Assembly (NCBI RefSeq): GCF_040581485.1
Contig: NC_090135.1
Coordinates: 5,697,001-5,761,000 of the forward strand
Direction of reading: 5' to 3'
DNA from: Linepithema humile
Lineage: Eukaryota; Arthropoda; Insecta; Hymenoptera; Formicidae
Length of the DNA stretch: 64,000 bases
Part shown: positions 11,132 to 23,599 of the stretch, piece after piece
How the letters are laid out: each line of letters starts with the position of its first letter
Position numbering within the stretch: the stretch's first letter is position 1
Translations under genes and position numbers: made by a program
Notes under the pieces: generated by a model
Databases searched by the model: none
Told to the model about the DNA's origin: nothing
The model's input: only the letters and a program-made list of their open reading frames with translations

Positions 11132-11477
11132 CAGAGTGATACAAAACAATGTTCATAAAATGTCATATTGAGCGATAATTAAGATAATTATTCCTTTAGC
11201 AAATGTTTGTTCATAGGTTAGTTTTAGAGATATATGTAAGTGAAAATAGTTCGCTACTCGTACACAGCGGACAGGCAGAGATTGTTCAACACATCATAAG
11301 AGTAACGTAATACTTCACAATCATAGTGTGTGTGTGAGTGTGAGGAGTGAACCATTTTCAATAATAGCAGCAAAAACTAAGTTTCGGACAAAACTTTGCG
11401 AGAGGAAAAATCGTTTTCGAAATCGCTGAAGAATACGATATTTCAAGAACATCAGGTTCTTTTAAATCGTTTTGTAT
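11132..11477. mobile_element. Diverged relative of the 380 bp TA MITE (intron 2, copy B)
   Basis: The sequence keeps landmarks of the 1251-1629 element: an ACAGAGTGATACAAAACAAT start, a central GCGGACAGGCAGAGA, and an inner arm with AAACTAAGTTTCGGACAAAA. It is strongly mutated and lacks clean ends. The same insertion occupies the same intron in copy D (62575-62920), so it predates the B/D duplication. Confidence 0.7.
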
Positions 11478-12300
11478 ATATAAAAAGTTAAAATAAATAT
11501 ATGTATATGTATAAATATACATACATATCTTTTACAAATAACAATAGATTAAAATTTATACTACTTACCAATTTTGGAATTTATACTACTTACTTTTGGA
11601 ATTTATACTACTTACCAATTCAGGAAAAGATGGAAAAAATATTGAGTGGAGTTCTGTATCAAATAGGATACGTGCCAAAACCATACCAGAGCGATCTCAT
11701 CGAATGTTTAAGAGAGGAAGCCGTAAAATGGGCATGTATTATTGGTAACAAAGAATGTAGAGAAGTAGCCAATATGCAAATGACAAGAGATCTACATTCT
11801 GACAGTGGCATGTAAGATATTGTACAGCCACAATATTTATATAAACAATTTCTGTTGCTTTATGTATACTTATATTCTACACATCAAATACTGTACAAGA
11901 TGAATTATTTTATCATAAAATAAACTAAATTTTTGTACGAAATACTTTTTTCTGGTACCGCAGCTCTGTAACGCAATCGGAATGGAAAGGATGGATGTAT
12001 TGTAATGGTCTGGTGTCAGCGAACAGCACCATTTGGTACGCTGTATGGTACAAATGGACAGAAACACTTGATGATACAAAAATTTTAGAATATTTAACTT
12101 GCAGTGAAGATCCTTTAGTTGTTTCTAATTATATACAGATGATTTCGGATGATGATGATTTATTACAACGCAACAATACACGTGCTCATATATTTCTTCT
12201 TACCGTTGCGAAACATGCAAGCAACGATACAGTTTGCAATTTTATATTGCAAAATCTCAATAAAAATATACCTATGTTCACCTCTAACACGTAATAATAA

Positions 12301-12324
12301 TTTATATATATATATATATATCTA

Positions 12325-12385
<61 letters not shown>
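12301..12385. repeat. (TA)n microsatellite in intron 4 of copy B
   Basis: Interrupted TA runs just after the exon 4 donor. The corresponding run in copy D is much shorter (63750-63768). Confidence 0.9.
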
Positions 12386-12393
<8 letters not shown>

Positions 12394-12876
12394 TTCTAAT
12401 ATTTATAATTTTTATCTATCCGCGTCTTTTTTATGCTTATTGCTTTTTTGAATAAAAATATTTATCACTTTACTTTTTCGCAGGCAAGCCGACATAATTG
12501 CAACATTAATTGTTATTATTACGCACCAACATGTTGTAGAACAATTAGCTAAGGTATATTTTTCAGATTTAAATAACACTCATTTCTTTATTACTTAATA
12601 TTGAACTCATTTTTATTTGATTTTTTTGTACATGACATATCCGATCCGATTACCTTTAACGCAGCCATTAATGCACTCATAAACTGTACTGCGCACAAAT
12701 TTTAGATTTATTGATATTGTCAAAATAATTTGTCCTAGGTACTTGAATTTGCGAAAATTAATTTGAGAAAAAAGCGATTAGTTAATGCTGTTAAAAAAAA
12801 AATTAAAAAACGAAAAGACGAGTACGCAAGAAAAGTCAGAAACTTAGGACACATCGGTTTGCGTCGGTTTAAATAA

Positions 12877-14162
12877 TATTTATTTAATTTAATTATTCCT
12901 TCTTAGACTGCAAATTTTTGTTGGACCAGATATTTGTTATCTTTCATCATTTCTTTACCTGTTCATCAACATGACATAAGAAAAGTTTCACTAAATGTGG
13001 CTTGTTTTAAAATGCGATGATGTTTTTGTCAAACAATGTATATTAATAAATTTATTAATTTTTTTATACTTTTATCGTATTTTATTTATTTCACATTGTC
13101 AACACTAGACTATTTTAATTCGAAAGATATTGTACTTGAATAATGTAAGATAATCTAATTTAGACTTATGATAGGTTTGCATACGTAATGTGAAATCCAA
13201 AATCATACTCTAATTGCTATCTGAATTATATTGTGACTTATTGACGCAACTTTAAAATTGGTTCTTTCGAGCAGTATTTCCGAGTTACAATAGTCATATT
13301 ACAATCCGACAGAGCAATTTAACACACTTCATAAATAAAAAACTTCTTAAATATTATATATAATAAATATAAATTAAGATATTTGTGTTAATAGATTCGT
13401 CGATTTCACAACGCAAATTGTTGTGCGCTTTATTATATATCCGGAAAATAGAAAATTTTAATTGTAAGACATTTTGTATATAATTATTCTTGGTGGCAAT
13501 AATACTGACGGGTAGAAAGTAAATAACGGTATCCTAAAGACTGAAGGATCATATTTTTAGTAACGCCGAAAATTGCTCGTAAATATACATGTTTGCTGCA
13601 CATTCAAGTAAATTGTACGAAGATATACGTGTCGTATTCGCGGTAACGAAAATCATTGCAAACAAAATGCCAAATCTGTCACTATTTAATACATGTTTTC
13701 ATCTAGCGAGGGTGTTAGTTTCCGAGCGCGAAATAAAGAAGCTTCTTAAGTTGAGAAATAAACTTTCGAATGTATTCATTGATGGGTAGATCTGATTTTT
13801 TTCACTCATAAATATTTTCGTCATCGGTTCAAGGTTCGATTAATCATCTCAAATATCTGCCAAAAAAATTCCATGCTTATGTGCTCAAATCAGTGGAAAC
13901 ACTGGATGGTTTCTTTATTTGAGATTATCAATATATTCAGGAACGGCGTCGCCGCCGCCATCGTCCTACGCCGTGGAGTTAAAATTATGATTAGCCGCAG
14001 GACATCCGAAACCTCAGACTTCTTGTCAATTTTTAAATATGTTTTTTTTTACGGATTATGTATTTATTGTAAGTATTGAATGATATTGAATTTATTACAC
14101 GTATTAAATTTTTATTTTACTATTTTGTAATTTCACGAATTTCTTCTAATCTTGCAATTTGT
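12877..14162. other. Intergenic DNA between copy B and the NOF element
   Basis: AT-rich sequence downstream of the copy B stop codon. Short open frames (13589-13789, 13873-14079) have no recognisable domain or good splice context. I see nothing supportable here. Confidence 0.6.
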
Positions 14163-14589
14163 AATAAATTCACCTCTCTCAAGCTAGCAAGACCAAATCA
14201 GCAAAATCAAATCCGACCTATCGGAATTTTTAGTACCCATTTTGTACTATTTTGTACCACAAAAAATAATTTTGTACCTCATGCCATTACAAAAAAAATC
14301 GTGGCGCTGCTAACTTGATATCAAGCTAGCAGGACCAGAAAAAAAAAATTAATAAAAATAAAAAATATAACATATTCTTTTAGTGCAGAATTTGTACTAA
14401 TTTGTACCATTCAAAAAATATCAAAATATTTCCATTAACCCCTTAAAACAACCCTCATTTCGTTTAACCTACAAAATAGTCCATTTCACTTTCAATTTCT
14501 TAGGAATTTAATTAGCGAAATTAAACTAAATTTGTCCCATTATTTACTACCCATTATGTATTACTTTGCACCACCAGAAATAATTTTGC

Positions 14590-16350
14590 ACCCCTCGTTA
14601 TTTAAAGAAAATTGTGGTCTTGCTAACTCGACATCAAACCAACAGAATAAAAATCTTTCAAAAACCAAAAATAAAAGGAGATTCTATTAGTATTTAATTT
14701 GTACCAATTTGTACCACCCCAAAAAACATTAAAATATTTTTATTAACCCCTTAAAACAACCCCTATTTTGTCTAATCTAAAAAATAAGTCTTTTTTTCCA
14801 ATTTTTTCAAAATTTTATTATCAAAATTGAACTAAATTAATTGTATTATTCATTATTTGTCGTGTACTAATTTGTACCACCAGAAATAATTTTTTACCCC
14901 TCGTTACTTAAAGAAAATTGTGGTCCTGCTAACTCGACATCAAGCCAACAGAATAAAAATTTTTAAAAAACCAAAAATAAAAGGAGATTTTATTAGTATT
15001 TAATTTGTACCAATTTGTACCACCCCAAAAAACATTAAAATATTTTTATTAACCCCTTAAAACAACCCCTATTTTGTCTAATCTAAAAAATAAGTCTTTT
15101 TTTCCAATTTTTTCAAAATTTTATTATCAAAATTAAACTAAATTAATTGTATTATTCATTATTTGTCGTGTACTAATTTGTACCACCAGAAATAATTTTG
15201 TACCCCACGTTACTTAAAGAAAATTGTGGTCCTGCTAACTCGACATCAAGCCAACAGCATAAAAATCTTTAAAAAACCAAAAATAAAAGGAGATTCTATT
15301 AGTATTTAATTTGTATCAATTTGTACCACCCCAAAAAACATTAAAATATTTTTATCAACCCCTTAAAACAACCCCTATTTTGTCTAATCTAAAAAATAAG
15401 TTTTCTTTTCCAATTTTTTCAAAATTTTATTATCAAAATTGAACTAAATTAATTGTATTATTCATTATTTGTCGTGTACTAATTTGTACCACCAGAAATA
15501 ATTTTGTACCCCTCGTTACTTAAAGAAAATTGTGGTCCTGCTAACTCGACATCAAGCCAACAGAATAAAAATCTTTAAAAAACCAAAAATAAAAGGAGAT
15601 TCTATTAGTATTTAATTTGTACCAATTTGTACCACCCCAGAAAACATTAAAATATTTTTATCAACCCCTTAAAACAACCCCTATTTTGTCTAATCTAAAA
15701 AAAAAGTTTTCTTTTCCAATTTTTTCAAAATTTTATTATCAAAATTGAACTAAATTAATTGTATTATTCATTATTTGTCGTGTACTAATTTGTACCACCA
15801 GAAATAATTTTGTACCCCTCGTTACTTAAAGAAAATTGTGGTCCTGCTAACTCGACATCAAGCCAACAGAATAAAAATCTTTAAAAAACCAAAAATAAAA
15901 GGAGATTCTATTAGTATTTAATTTGTATCAATTTGTACCACCCCAAAAAACATTAAAATATTTTTATCAACCTCTTAAAACAACCCCTATTTTGTCTAAT
16001 CTAAAAAATAAGTTTTCTTTTTCAATTTTTTCAAAATTTTATTATCAAAATTGAACTAAATTAATTGTATTATTCATTATTTGTCGTGTACTAATTTGTA
16101 CCACCAGAAATAATTTTGTACCTCTCGTTACTTAAAGAAAATTGTGGTCCTGCTAACTCGACATCAAGCCAACAGAATAAAAATCTTTAAAAAACCAAAA
16201 ATAAAAGGAGATTCTATTAGTATTTAATCTGTACCAATTCGTACCACCCCAGAAAACATTAAAATATTTTTATCAACCCCTTAAAACAACCCCTATTTTG
16301 TCTAATCTAAAAAATAAGTCTTGTTTTCCAATTTTTTCAAAATTTTATTC
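14590..16350. repeat. Left-arm ~306 bp tandem repeat array
   Basis: Roughly five to six units; the phrase GTACCACCCC recurs at 14711, 15018 and 15323, spacing 305-307 bp. Each unit carries several GTAC-centred motifs (TTTGTACCAATTTGTACC, TACTAATTTGTACCACC) that could be transposase-binding sites. It is the mirror of 23600-25960. Confidence 0.9.
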
Positions 16351-16558
16351 CTTTCCAAGCTTTTGAAAATTTTATTAGATGAATGGAATTAAATTTATTA
16401 CATTATTAATTATTTCTCATACTACTTTGTACTATTAAATACTATTTTGTACTACTAAAAATAATTTTGTAACTTGTTATTTAAAAAAACCTTTATTAAA
16501 TATGTTTTATCATACAAATTATAAAAGAATAATTATATCTTAAAATAGTGTAAAACTT

Positions 16559-18981
16559 TTAATTCGAAACGCTGTAAATTAATAAAGCTGGTGTCACGGA
16601 AGATTTTTCTTTAACATTTCTTTCTTTTTGTTCTAGATCGTTATATTCGATCCATGTCTGTCCTACTCTTAAACACATAGCTGTATAGTGCCCGATTGTT
16701 CGTATACCTCTTGTTCTAATGGGTTTTTTGTATACAACAACGCCAAGTAATTTATATTTTACTCCATTTAATGGATTTTGGAACGATTTATGAATATCGT
16801 TCAATTTAATATGGAAGTCCATATTTGTTGATGAGAAGATGTTGAAAATGACAATATCTCCTGAAAAATAAATATCGGTTTAATAATAAAGGTCAGTACA
16901 GCAAATGTGTCGGAACACAAAAATATTTTATTATGAAGAAAGAAAAAAACAAAATAAAGAAAATATTTAACCAAATTTTGAATTTCTTTCAGTCTAGCAG
17001 TACTACAAGTAACGCAATATTTTCCGTTCCAACATGTGCGTTTTGTTTCTTATAATCTTTCTTTTACTAATATTTTTTTAAAACAATGTACTACTTTATG
17101 TTTAATAATTCAAATCTTGTCTGTTTTAGATAGCGTTGTCGTTTCAACACCGGGACAATTTTTTGAGCAACAAGGATGTTCACCTTTTAAGTAAATGCTC
17201 TCTTTTATTATTTCATCGAAATTATTATTAATTGATGCTTTCGCAATTTTTAATTGATCTATTTGAATTATAGATAATTTCTTATATTGTGGCAAGCAAC
17301 CAGAATTGCAACGTGATGTCTCTTCAAAACTTGGAACTGGATTGAACAGGATACCTGCTAGATAGCCTACATTTGTATAACAATCTACATATTTGCAATC
17401 ACCAACATCAGAAACCGGGAATATTTCTAAAAGTATTTGCGCGCGCAATTTATATGAAGAGAGAGTAATTCCATTATTTATAGAATTAATAATTAATTTA
17501 AAGAATGAATTTGATTCTGCTATTTTGTTCATATATGTTAGCATGTTTTCAAAATCATGTCCTGCAGCAAGTAATATTTGAAATATACTATCAAATGCGC
17601 AAGTATTAGTGATAGTATAGTTATCATCATTTATACTTATAGATTTTAGACATAAATTGTTACCGTTTTTTAAAATAGGTATCTTTACTGCTTTTTTACA
17701 CGTCAAAGAATCTATTAATTTGTGTTTATTTTTACCTAAATACAATGCATTACTTTTACATGATTTTGTTGTTTCTAAATTTCGCCAATTCTCCACTTCA
17801 CGACTTGCCAAAATATCTTTTATATTTTCAACATTTTTGCACGTCATGCATATACGACGTTGACCGTGACCTTCTTCGTCGTCATTAAATGATACAGAAC
17901 ATTGAGGTAATGCATGAACATATTTTTCACATAAACAACAAATATGTGCACCTGTTGGCTGATCATTATTTTGGCATGCAGGACATGAAATATCTTTATC
18001 TAATAAATTATTATTAATTGTAGGCTCTTTTATAGACGTGTTAGTTAATGATACATGAAATTCATCATGTGCGTTTACAGGAGGATTCTTGTCACATGTA
18101 TCAACTACTTTCATAATACCATGCAAATAATTAACATGCTTTTGAATAAAAGCATCAATACGCAAAAGTGGACAATTTTTTAACAGTAAAGATTTTATTT
18201 TATTAAATTCACTTTCCACAGATGCACTAGACGCAGGTGTGCGACCATAACCGAATTTATCAGTGTAAATATTCGTCCAAAGGGGTAATAATCTAATATC
18301 AATCATAAGACGATCAACTAATTGTGGAAAATAAAATGGATTTATTCTATTACCTTCGTCCGAAGTAAGTGACGATCTAACATTCTTTAAAATTTGCTTA
18401 CCCCATACAGACCATAAGTTTTCAAATGGATTGCTCAAGCTACCTACTTCAGTCGAATTTTCTATTTCGAATAGAGTACTATTATTGTCAGTTTCACTAT
18501 TATTGTCAGTTTCAAAATGTTCTATTTGTAATGTATCAGTCATTAATTTTGTTAATTTAATACGTGCTTTATCGCATTGCGTAAGCTCGCCAGTTTCTAA
18601 ATTTCCATCCGTTTCTGCTAATGCTATTACAAAAATAAAATGTATTATTTCTATTGCATTTGTAAGATTTCTACATAGTATTAATTGGCCAATCGCACCA
18701 AGATAAAATATTTTTATTCTTTTATTTAATAATTTAAAAAAATTTGAATATTTTTTTATAAAATGTGCTACATCTATTCTCACATAGCATTTAGGTAAAT
18801 TAGAATTTTTACATGCATCCGCGTAATCTTCGATGGTAAGATAGCCTGTAAATGCACGAACAATTGCAATTAATAATTAATACGATATTATTATTTTTTT
18901 CACAATATCTTTATATTTTAATATTGCTTTTTTTATTTTCTCGGGATGAACTTTTTCCGGTCTGCCACGAACGGGAGGCAT
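16559..18981 (-). pseudogene. NOF-like transposase/USP gene, left copy (1.5 kb deletion)
   Basis: Read on the minus strand, the gene keeps its ATG (18979-18981) and about the first 100 bp of exon 1. It then jumps to sequence matching 21062 of the right copy, losing about 1.54 kb. That removes most of the DNA-binding exon, the intron and the first catalytic aspartates. From 18783 to 17110 the frame is open for 557 residues, including the stretch where the right copy is frameshifted (...LLLKNCPLLRIDAFIQ). Exon 3 (16861-16559) is identical to the right copy. The gene therefore retains an intact 3' half but no complete catalytic core. Confidence 0.85.
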
Positions 18982-19139
18982 GATAAAAATTATGCACTTC
19001 ACTATTTGTTCGCTATTTGTTCACTATAAGTTGTTAAAGAACGAATAATATCGTACTGATCTCTTGTCTAACAATAAGCTGTTACTAACAATCACTTCTT
19101 AACAACAGTGCCACTGTGCAGTAAAGATACACTTAAAAC

Positions 19140-19270
19140 AAATGCTTTACTATATTAAATCAAAATTTATTTCAAAATTATGCACTGCTTAGCTTTTGAT
19201 ATAAAACAGAAGAAAGCGCGCGGTCGCGCTGCGCCGTCATGAAACGCAAGAAGCGCGATTCTGCTGTGTA
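19140..19270. other. Palindrome centre / divergent promoter of the NOF element
   Basis: This unique spacer of about 110 bp (about 19155-19262) lies between the two arms and has GC-rich CGCGCGGTCGCGCTGCGCC. Both gene copies start divergently from it, at 18981 leftward and 19435 rightward, behind identical 5' leaders containing GCACAGTGGCACTGTT. It probably holds a bidirectional promoter, by position only. Confidence 0.55.
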
Positions 19271-19434
19271 GCATTTGTTTTAAGTGTATCTTTACTGCAC
19301 AGTGGCACTGTTGTTAAGAAGTGACTGTTAGTAACAGCTTATTGTTAGACAAGAAATCAGTACGATATTATTCGTTCTTCAACAACTTATAGTGAACAAA
19401 TAGCGAACAAATAGTAAAGTGCATAATTTTTATC

Positions 19435-20217
19435 ATGCCTCCCGTTTGTGGCAGACCGGGAAAAGTTCATCCCGAGAAAATGAAAGAAGCAATATTAAAA
19501 TATAAAGATATTGTGAAAAAAAATAATAATATCGTATCAAAAACACATGATGTATGGACCACTATTGCGCAAGATTTAGAAAATAAAGTAACTTCTAATA
19601 ATTTGTATGTATTTACAATGTGCACCCGACATCATATAAAAGATATTATTTTTGATAAACTATGCAAAAATATTTCCGCAAATGAAAGTACATTAAGTAC
19701 AATAAGTGACTCGAACTTTAATGAAAGTTCTACATATATTTCGGATCATAGCAGCACGGAGAATTTTTATGTCATTTCTCTATTAAGAGAAGAATTTATA
19801 AATCTTTTGACGGAAAAAGTATACAAACGTCATTATAATAACAAGGCAAGAACATATTACCGTTTACGCAAGGTTTTACAGCCTGGCAAGTGGCAGGAAG
19901 TAATAACTGACAAATTTTGGGAAGCTACACGTATGAAATGTGGGTTTCAATTTAAGAACCATTATATTTCTGCAGATGCTAAATCTGGTGTTATTAATGG
20001 TAAGTTTATTATATATTAATTGAATTTATTTTTGTTAAATATATTCTATTAAATTTATAAGTAATAAACTAGTAATTTTTACTTAAAAATTTATAAATGT
20101 CAAAGAAATATAAAAAATTAAATAAAGTTGTTTTTACTTTCATTTATACTTGCTTTAGGTTGTAATTTTAAATATAAATATATATAACACAACAGAAACA
20201 TAAATAAATATATAAAT

Positions 20218-20280
<63 letters not shown>

Positions 20281-23200
20281 TATAAATAAATTTGTGCGTT
20301 ATATGCTTTCTAATATAATTACATTATATACAGTTATATACATAATTGAAAACATTCTTAATTAAAAAATGTGTATTTTAGGATCTTGTAAATGTGGCAG
20401 TACATTAAAATGCATCACAGAGGATACTGATCCATCCAATAATTGTGTAAAATTAAATTGCACATATACATCTGGTAAAGGAAACCGCAAAAAACGATAT
20501 TTGAGAAATCCGACCAGAACAATTATTGGAAAGGAATTGCAAAATAAATCGGTTCATATTTATCGTGCAGAAAAAGCACACATGCTAATGGCTGAGGGAG
20601 ATCCAGAGCCTCCTCACTTATATAGTTCTGCTGTTTTACAAGAAGCAAAATCAAAAATAACGATGGCAGATTATATAGATCCTGATGCTTTTAAAGCTTT
20701 AGTTATTTTAAAGTCATCATCATTGCAAAATATAATTCATAATATTGGATTAGATTCTGTTCTTCTCCATTATTGGAGCAATCACCAACTAAACGTTTAT
20801 AAAAAATACGCCAGTCAAAATGATACATGTGTATTTATCGACGCAACTGATAGTATTATTAAACATTTGTGCAAAGCAGATGGATCAATATCAAAACATA
20901 TTTTTTTATATCACTGTGTTATCAATAGCAAAAGTGGGCAATTTTCAGTTTGTCAAATGGTAAGCGAAAGTCATAATGCAAATTCCATTCATTTTTGGTT
21001 GGCAGAGTGGATACGATCTGGTGCACCGGTGCCCAAAGAAGTGGTATGCGATTCATCTAGAGCATTATTAATTGCAATTGTTCGTGCATTTACAGGCTAT
21101 CTTACCATCGAAGATTACGCGGATGCATGTAAAAATTCTAATTTACCTAAATGCTATGTGAGAATAGATGTAGCACATTTTATAAAAAAATATTCAAATT
21201 TTTTTAAATCATTAAATAAAAGAATAAAAATATTTTATCTTGGTGCGATTGGCCAATTAATACTATGTAGAAATCTTACAAATGCAATAGAAATAATACA
21301 TTCTATTTTTGTAATAGCATTAGCAGAAACGGATGGAAATTTAGAAACTGGCGAGCTTACGCAATGCGATAAAGCACGTATTAAATTAACAGAATTAATG
21401 ACTGATACATTACAAATAGAACATTTTGAAACTGACAATAATAGTGAAACTGACAATAATAGTACTCTATTCGAAATAGAAAATTCGACTGAAGTAGGTA
21501 GCTTGAGCAATCCATTTGAAAACTTATGGTCTGTATGGGGTAAGCAAATTTTAAAGAATGTTAGATCGTCACTTACTTCGGACGAAGGTAATAGAATAAA
21601 TCCATTTTATTTTCCACAATTAGTTGATTGTCTTATGATTGATATTAGATTATTACCCTTTTGGACGAATATTTACACTGATAAATTCGGTTATGGTCGC
21701 ACACCTGCGTCTAGTGCATCTGTGGAAAGTGAATTTAATAAAATAAAATCTTTACTGTTAAAAAAATTGTCCACTTTTGCGTATTGATGCTTTTATTCAA
21801 AAGCATGTTAATTATTTGCATGGTATTATGAAAGTAGTTGATACATGTGACAAGAATCCTCCTGTAAACGCACATGATGAATTTCATGTATCATTAACTA
21901 ACACGTCTATAAAAGAGCCTACAATTAATAATAATTTATTAGATAAAGATATTTCATGTCCTGCATGCCAAAATAATGATCAGCCAACAGGTGCACATAT
22001 TTGTTGTTTATGTGAAAAATATGTTCATGCATTACCTCAATGTTCTGTATCATTTAATGACGACGAAGAAGGTCACGGTCAACGTCGTATATGCATGACG
22101 TGCAAAAATGTTGAAAATATAAAAGATATTTTGGCAAGTCGTGAAGTGGAGAATTGGCGAAATTTAGAAACAACAAAATCATGTAAAAGTAATGCATTGT
22201 ATTTAGGTAAAAATAAACACAAATTAATAGATTCTTTGACGTGTAAAAAAGCAGTAAAGATACCTATTTTAAAAAACGGTAACAATTTATGTCTAAAATC
22301 TATAAGTATAAATGATGATAACTATACTATCACTAATACTTGCGCATTTGATAGTATATTTCAAATATTACTTGCTGCAGGACATGATTTTGAAAACATG
22401 CTAACATATATGAACAAAATAGCAGAATCAAATTCATTCTTTAAATTAATTATTAATTCTATAAATAATGGAATTACTCTCTCTTCATATAAATTGCGCG
22501 CGCAAATACTTTTAGAAATATTCCCGGTTTCTGATGTTGGTGATTGCAAATATGTAGATTGTTATACAAATGTAGGCTATCTAGCAGGTATCCTGTTCAA
22601 TCCAGTTCCAAGTTTTGAAGAGACATCACGTTGCAATTCTGGTTGCTTGCCACAATATAAGAAATTATCTATAATTCAAATAGATCAATTAAAAATTGCG
22701 AAAGCATCAATTAATAATAATTTCGATGAAATAATAAAAGAGAGCATTTACTTAAAAGGTGAACATCCTTGTTGCTCAAAAAATTGTCCCGGTGTTGAAA
22801 CGACAACGCTATCTAAAACAGACAAGATTTGAATTATTAAACATAAAGTAGTACATTGTTTTAAAAAAATATTAGTAAAAGAAAGATTATAAGAAACAAA
22901 ACGCACATGTTGGAACGGAAAATATTGCGTTACTTGTAGTACTGCTAGACTGAAAGAAATTCAAAATTTGGTTAAATATTTTCTTTATTTTGTTTTTTTC
23001 TTTCTTCATAATAAAATATTTTTGTGTTCCGACACATTTGCTGTACTGACCTTTATTATTAAACCGATATTTATTTTTCAGGAGATATTGTCATTTTCAA
23101 CATCTTCTCATCAACAAATATGGACTTCCATATTAAATTGAACGATATTCATAAATCGTTCCAAAATCCATTAAATGGAGTAAAATATAAATTACTTGGC

Positions 23201-23383
23201 GTTGTTGTATACAAAAAACCCATTAGAACAAGAGGTATACGAACAATCGGGCACTATACAGCTATGTGTTTAAGAGTAGGACAGACATGGATCGAATATA
23301 ACGATCTAGAACAAAAAGAAAGAAATGTTAAAGAAAAATCTTCCGTGACACCAGCTTTATTAATTTACAGCGTTTCGAATTAA
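19435..23383 (+). pseudogene. NOF/Mutator-like transposase with USP-like domain, right copy (frameshift)
   Basis: Exon 1 is 19435-19999 (MPPVCGRPGKVHPEKMKEAI, basic, likely DNA-binding). The intron (20000-20381) carries a (CA)n run. Exon 2 runs from 20382 to about 22832 and exon 3 from 23082 to 23383. Exon 2 encodes a DDE-type core: FIDATDSII (Asp codon near 20840), EVVCDSSRALL, a YVRIDVAHFIKKYS segment, and SSASVESEFNKIKSLLL, the expected acidic third position. It then has a Cys-rich zinc module (CPACQNNDQPTGAHICCLC) and TCAFDSIFQIL, like a ubiquitin-specific-protease Cys box (Cys codon 22341). Exon 3 has GHYTAMCLRVGQTWIEYND, like the USP His box. One extra A in a run near 21764 breaks exon 2, so it cannot make the whole protein. 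Confidence 0.8.
20220..20278. repeat. (CA)n microsatellite in the transposase intron
   Basis: About 29 CA dinucleotides inside the first intron. It is absent from the left copy because that region is deleted there. Confidence 0.95.
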
Positions 23384-23599
23384 AAGTTTTACACTATTTT
23401 AAGATATAATTATTCTTTTATAATTTGTATGATAAAACATATTTAATAAAGGTTTTTTTAAATAACAAGTTACAAAATTATTTTTAGTAGTACAAAATAG
23501 TATTTAATAGTACAAAGTAGTATGAGAAATAATTAATAATGTAATAAATTTAATTCCATTCATCTAATAAAATTTTCAAAAGCTTGGAAAGGAATAAAA

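Larger units (their letters stand above)
6062..12876 (+). pseudogene. 3' part of M1 aminopeptidase-like gene, copy B (6 exons)
   Basis: Six exons join in frame: 6062-6411, 10805-11079, 11624-11811, 11964-12290, 12484-12553 and 12739-12876 (TAA). All have GT donors and AG acceptors. Together they encode an ERAP1-like C-terminal domain; exon 1 to exon 2 gives the landmark DWIIVNLQQTG-YYRVNYD of M1 peptidases, followed by alpha-helical repeats including HVLNRAQIIDDAFYF. The tail is rich in Lys and Arg. The N-terminal beta domain and the zinc-binding catalytic domain are not found upstream before copy A, so this is a 5'-truncated fragment although every visible exon is open. In the family this domain caps the active site and helps select substrates. 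Intron 1 is enlarged by a gypsy insertion, and intron 2 carries an old MITE shared with copy D. Whether it is transcribed cannot be seen. Confidence 0.8.

Noticed and set aside
19435..20019. Separate gene ending at the TAA just after 20000
   Set aside because: A GTAAGT donor at 20000 and the TTTTAG acceptor at 20381 join this frame to the transposase exon in phase, so it is exon 1.
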